A DNA stretch of 21,947 nucleotides. Source: DATLZM01 sp035559315. GTDB taxonomy: Bacteria > Actinomycetota > UBA4738 > HRBIN12. This document shows positions 21,915 to 21,947 of the stretch, piece after piece. The notes beneath the pieces are model-generated. The model saw nothing but the letters and a program-made list of their open reading frames with translations. It made no database searches and was not told the origin of the DNA. A program made the translations under genes and the position numbers. Each line of letters begins with the position of its first letter. Position 1 is the stretch's first letter. Location: NCBI GenBank assembly GCA_035559315.1, contig DATMBJ010000020.1, positions 1 to 21,947 of the forward strand. The letters are read 5' to 3'.

Positions 21915-21920
21915 ATCCTA
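21915..21920 (-). promoter_or_regulatory. -10 element of the tryptophan dioxygenase gene (near-leaderless)
   Basis: TAGGAT (TANNNT) on the minus strand lies nine bases before ATG 21905 with no purine-rich ribosome-binding site between them. The window ends too soon to judge a -35. Confidence 0.45.
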
Positions 21921-21947
21921 GGGCCGTCCGCCCGGGGGCGCATCGAG

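Noticed and set aside
1..21947. Mobile elements, CRISPR arrays, tRNA or rRNA genes
   Set aside because: I found no transposase or integrase product, no regularly spaced repeats and no tRNA- or rRNA-like sequence while reading the window; composition is uniform throughout.

Overview
The window is very GC-rich, gene-dense chromosomal DNA. It looks like an Actinomycetota genome, or less likely another high-GC lineage such as Chloroflexota. The reasons are extreme G/C preference at third codon positions, many GTG starts, a luciferase-like oxidoreductase of the F420 type, a DinB2-type polymerase otherwise familiar from mycobacteria, and several genes whose TANNNT -10 element sits only 6-9 nt before the start codon, as in leaderless actinobacterial transcripts. 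I see no transposase, phage gene, CRISPR array, tRNA or rRNA. I can support seventeen complete genes and one truncated gene.

Layout. At 3-1917 a translationally coupled trio runs rightward: a truncated gene end, an ArsP/YraQ-type permease and its TIGR03943 partner. At 1952-5845 lie an LLM-class oxidoreductase (-), an exported alkaline-phosphatase-superfamily phosphodiesterase (+) and a dinB2-like translesion polymerase (-). At 5907-9776 are a cyclase/kynurenine-formamidase-family hydrolase (+), an APC amino-acid/amine permease (-) and, divergent from the permease, a glutamine-synthetase-family ligase (+). At 9835-11808 is an exported LVIVD-repeat protein carrying a PA-like domain (-). At 12165-14350 are a FluG-type amidohydrolase (+) and a convergent RpiR/SIS regulator (-). 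Divergent from the regulator, 14453-19063 is a branched-chain-amino-acid-type ABC transporter: lipoprotein binding protein, LivF, LivH and a single LivM-LivG fusion polypeptide. At 19089-20641 are a protein of unknown function and an L,D-transpeptidase. At 20710-21905 a leftward pair encodes an Mth938-like protein and tryptophan 2,3-dioxygenase.

How it may work together (inference). The centre of the window reads as an amino-acid/amine uptake and catabolism neighbourhood. It has two unrelated transporters (APC and Liv-type), a GS-like ligase and a FluG-like amidohydrolase that in other organisms occur as one fused protein or as adjacent genes, and an RpiR regulator sharing a promoter region with the ABC transporter. 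Tryptophan dioxygenase and the cyclase-family hydrolase could perform successive steps from tryptophan to kynurenine, although they are 15 kb apart.

The points most worth following are the DinB2-like polymerase with Ile in the steric-gate position, the repeated leaderless promoter pattern, the split FluG-like neighbourhood with its dyad-covered GS promoter, and the structured non-coding stretches at 11809-12164 and 19668-19786.
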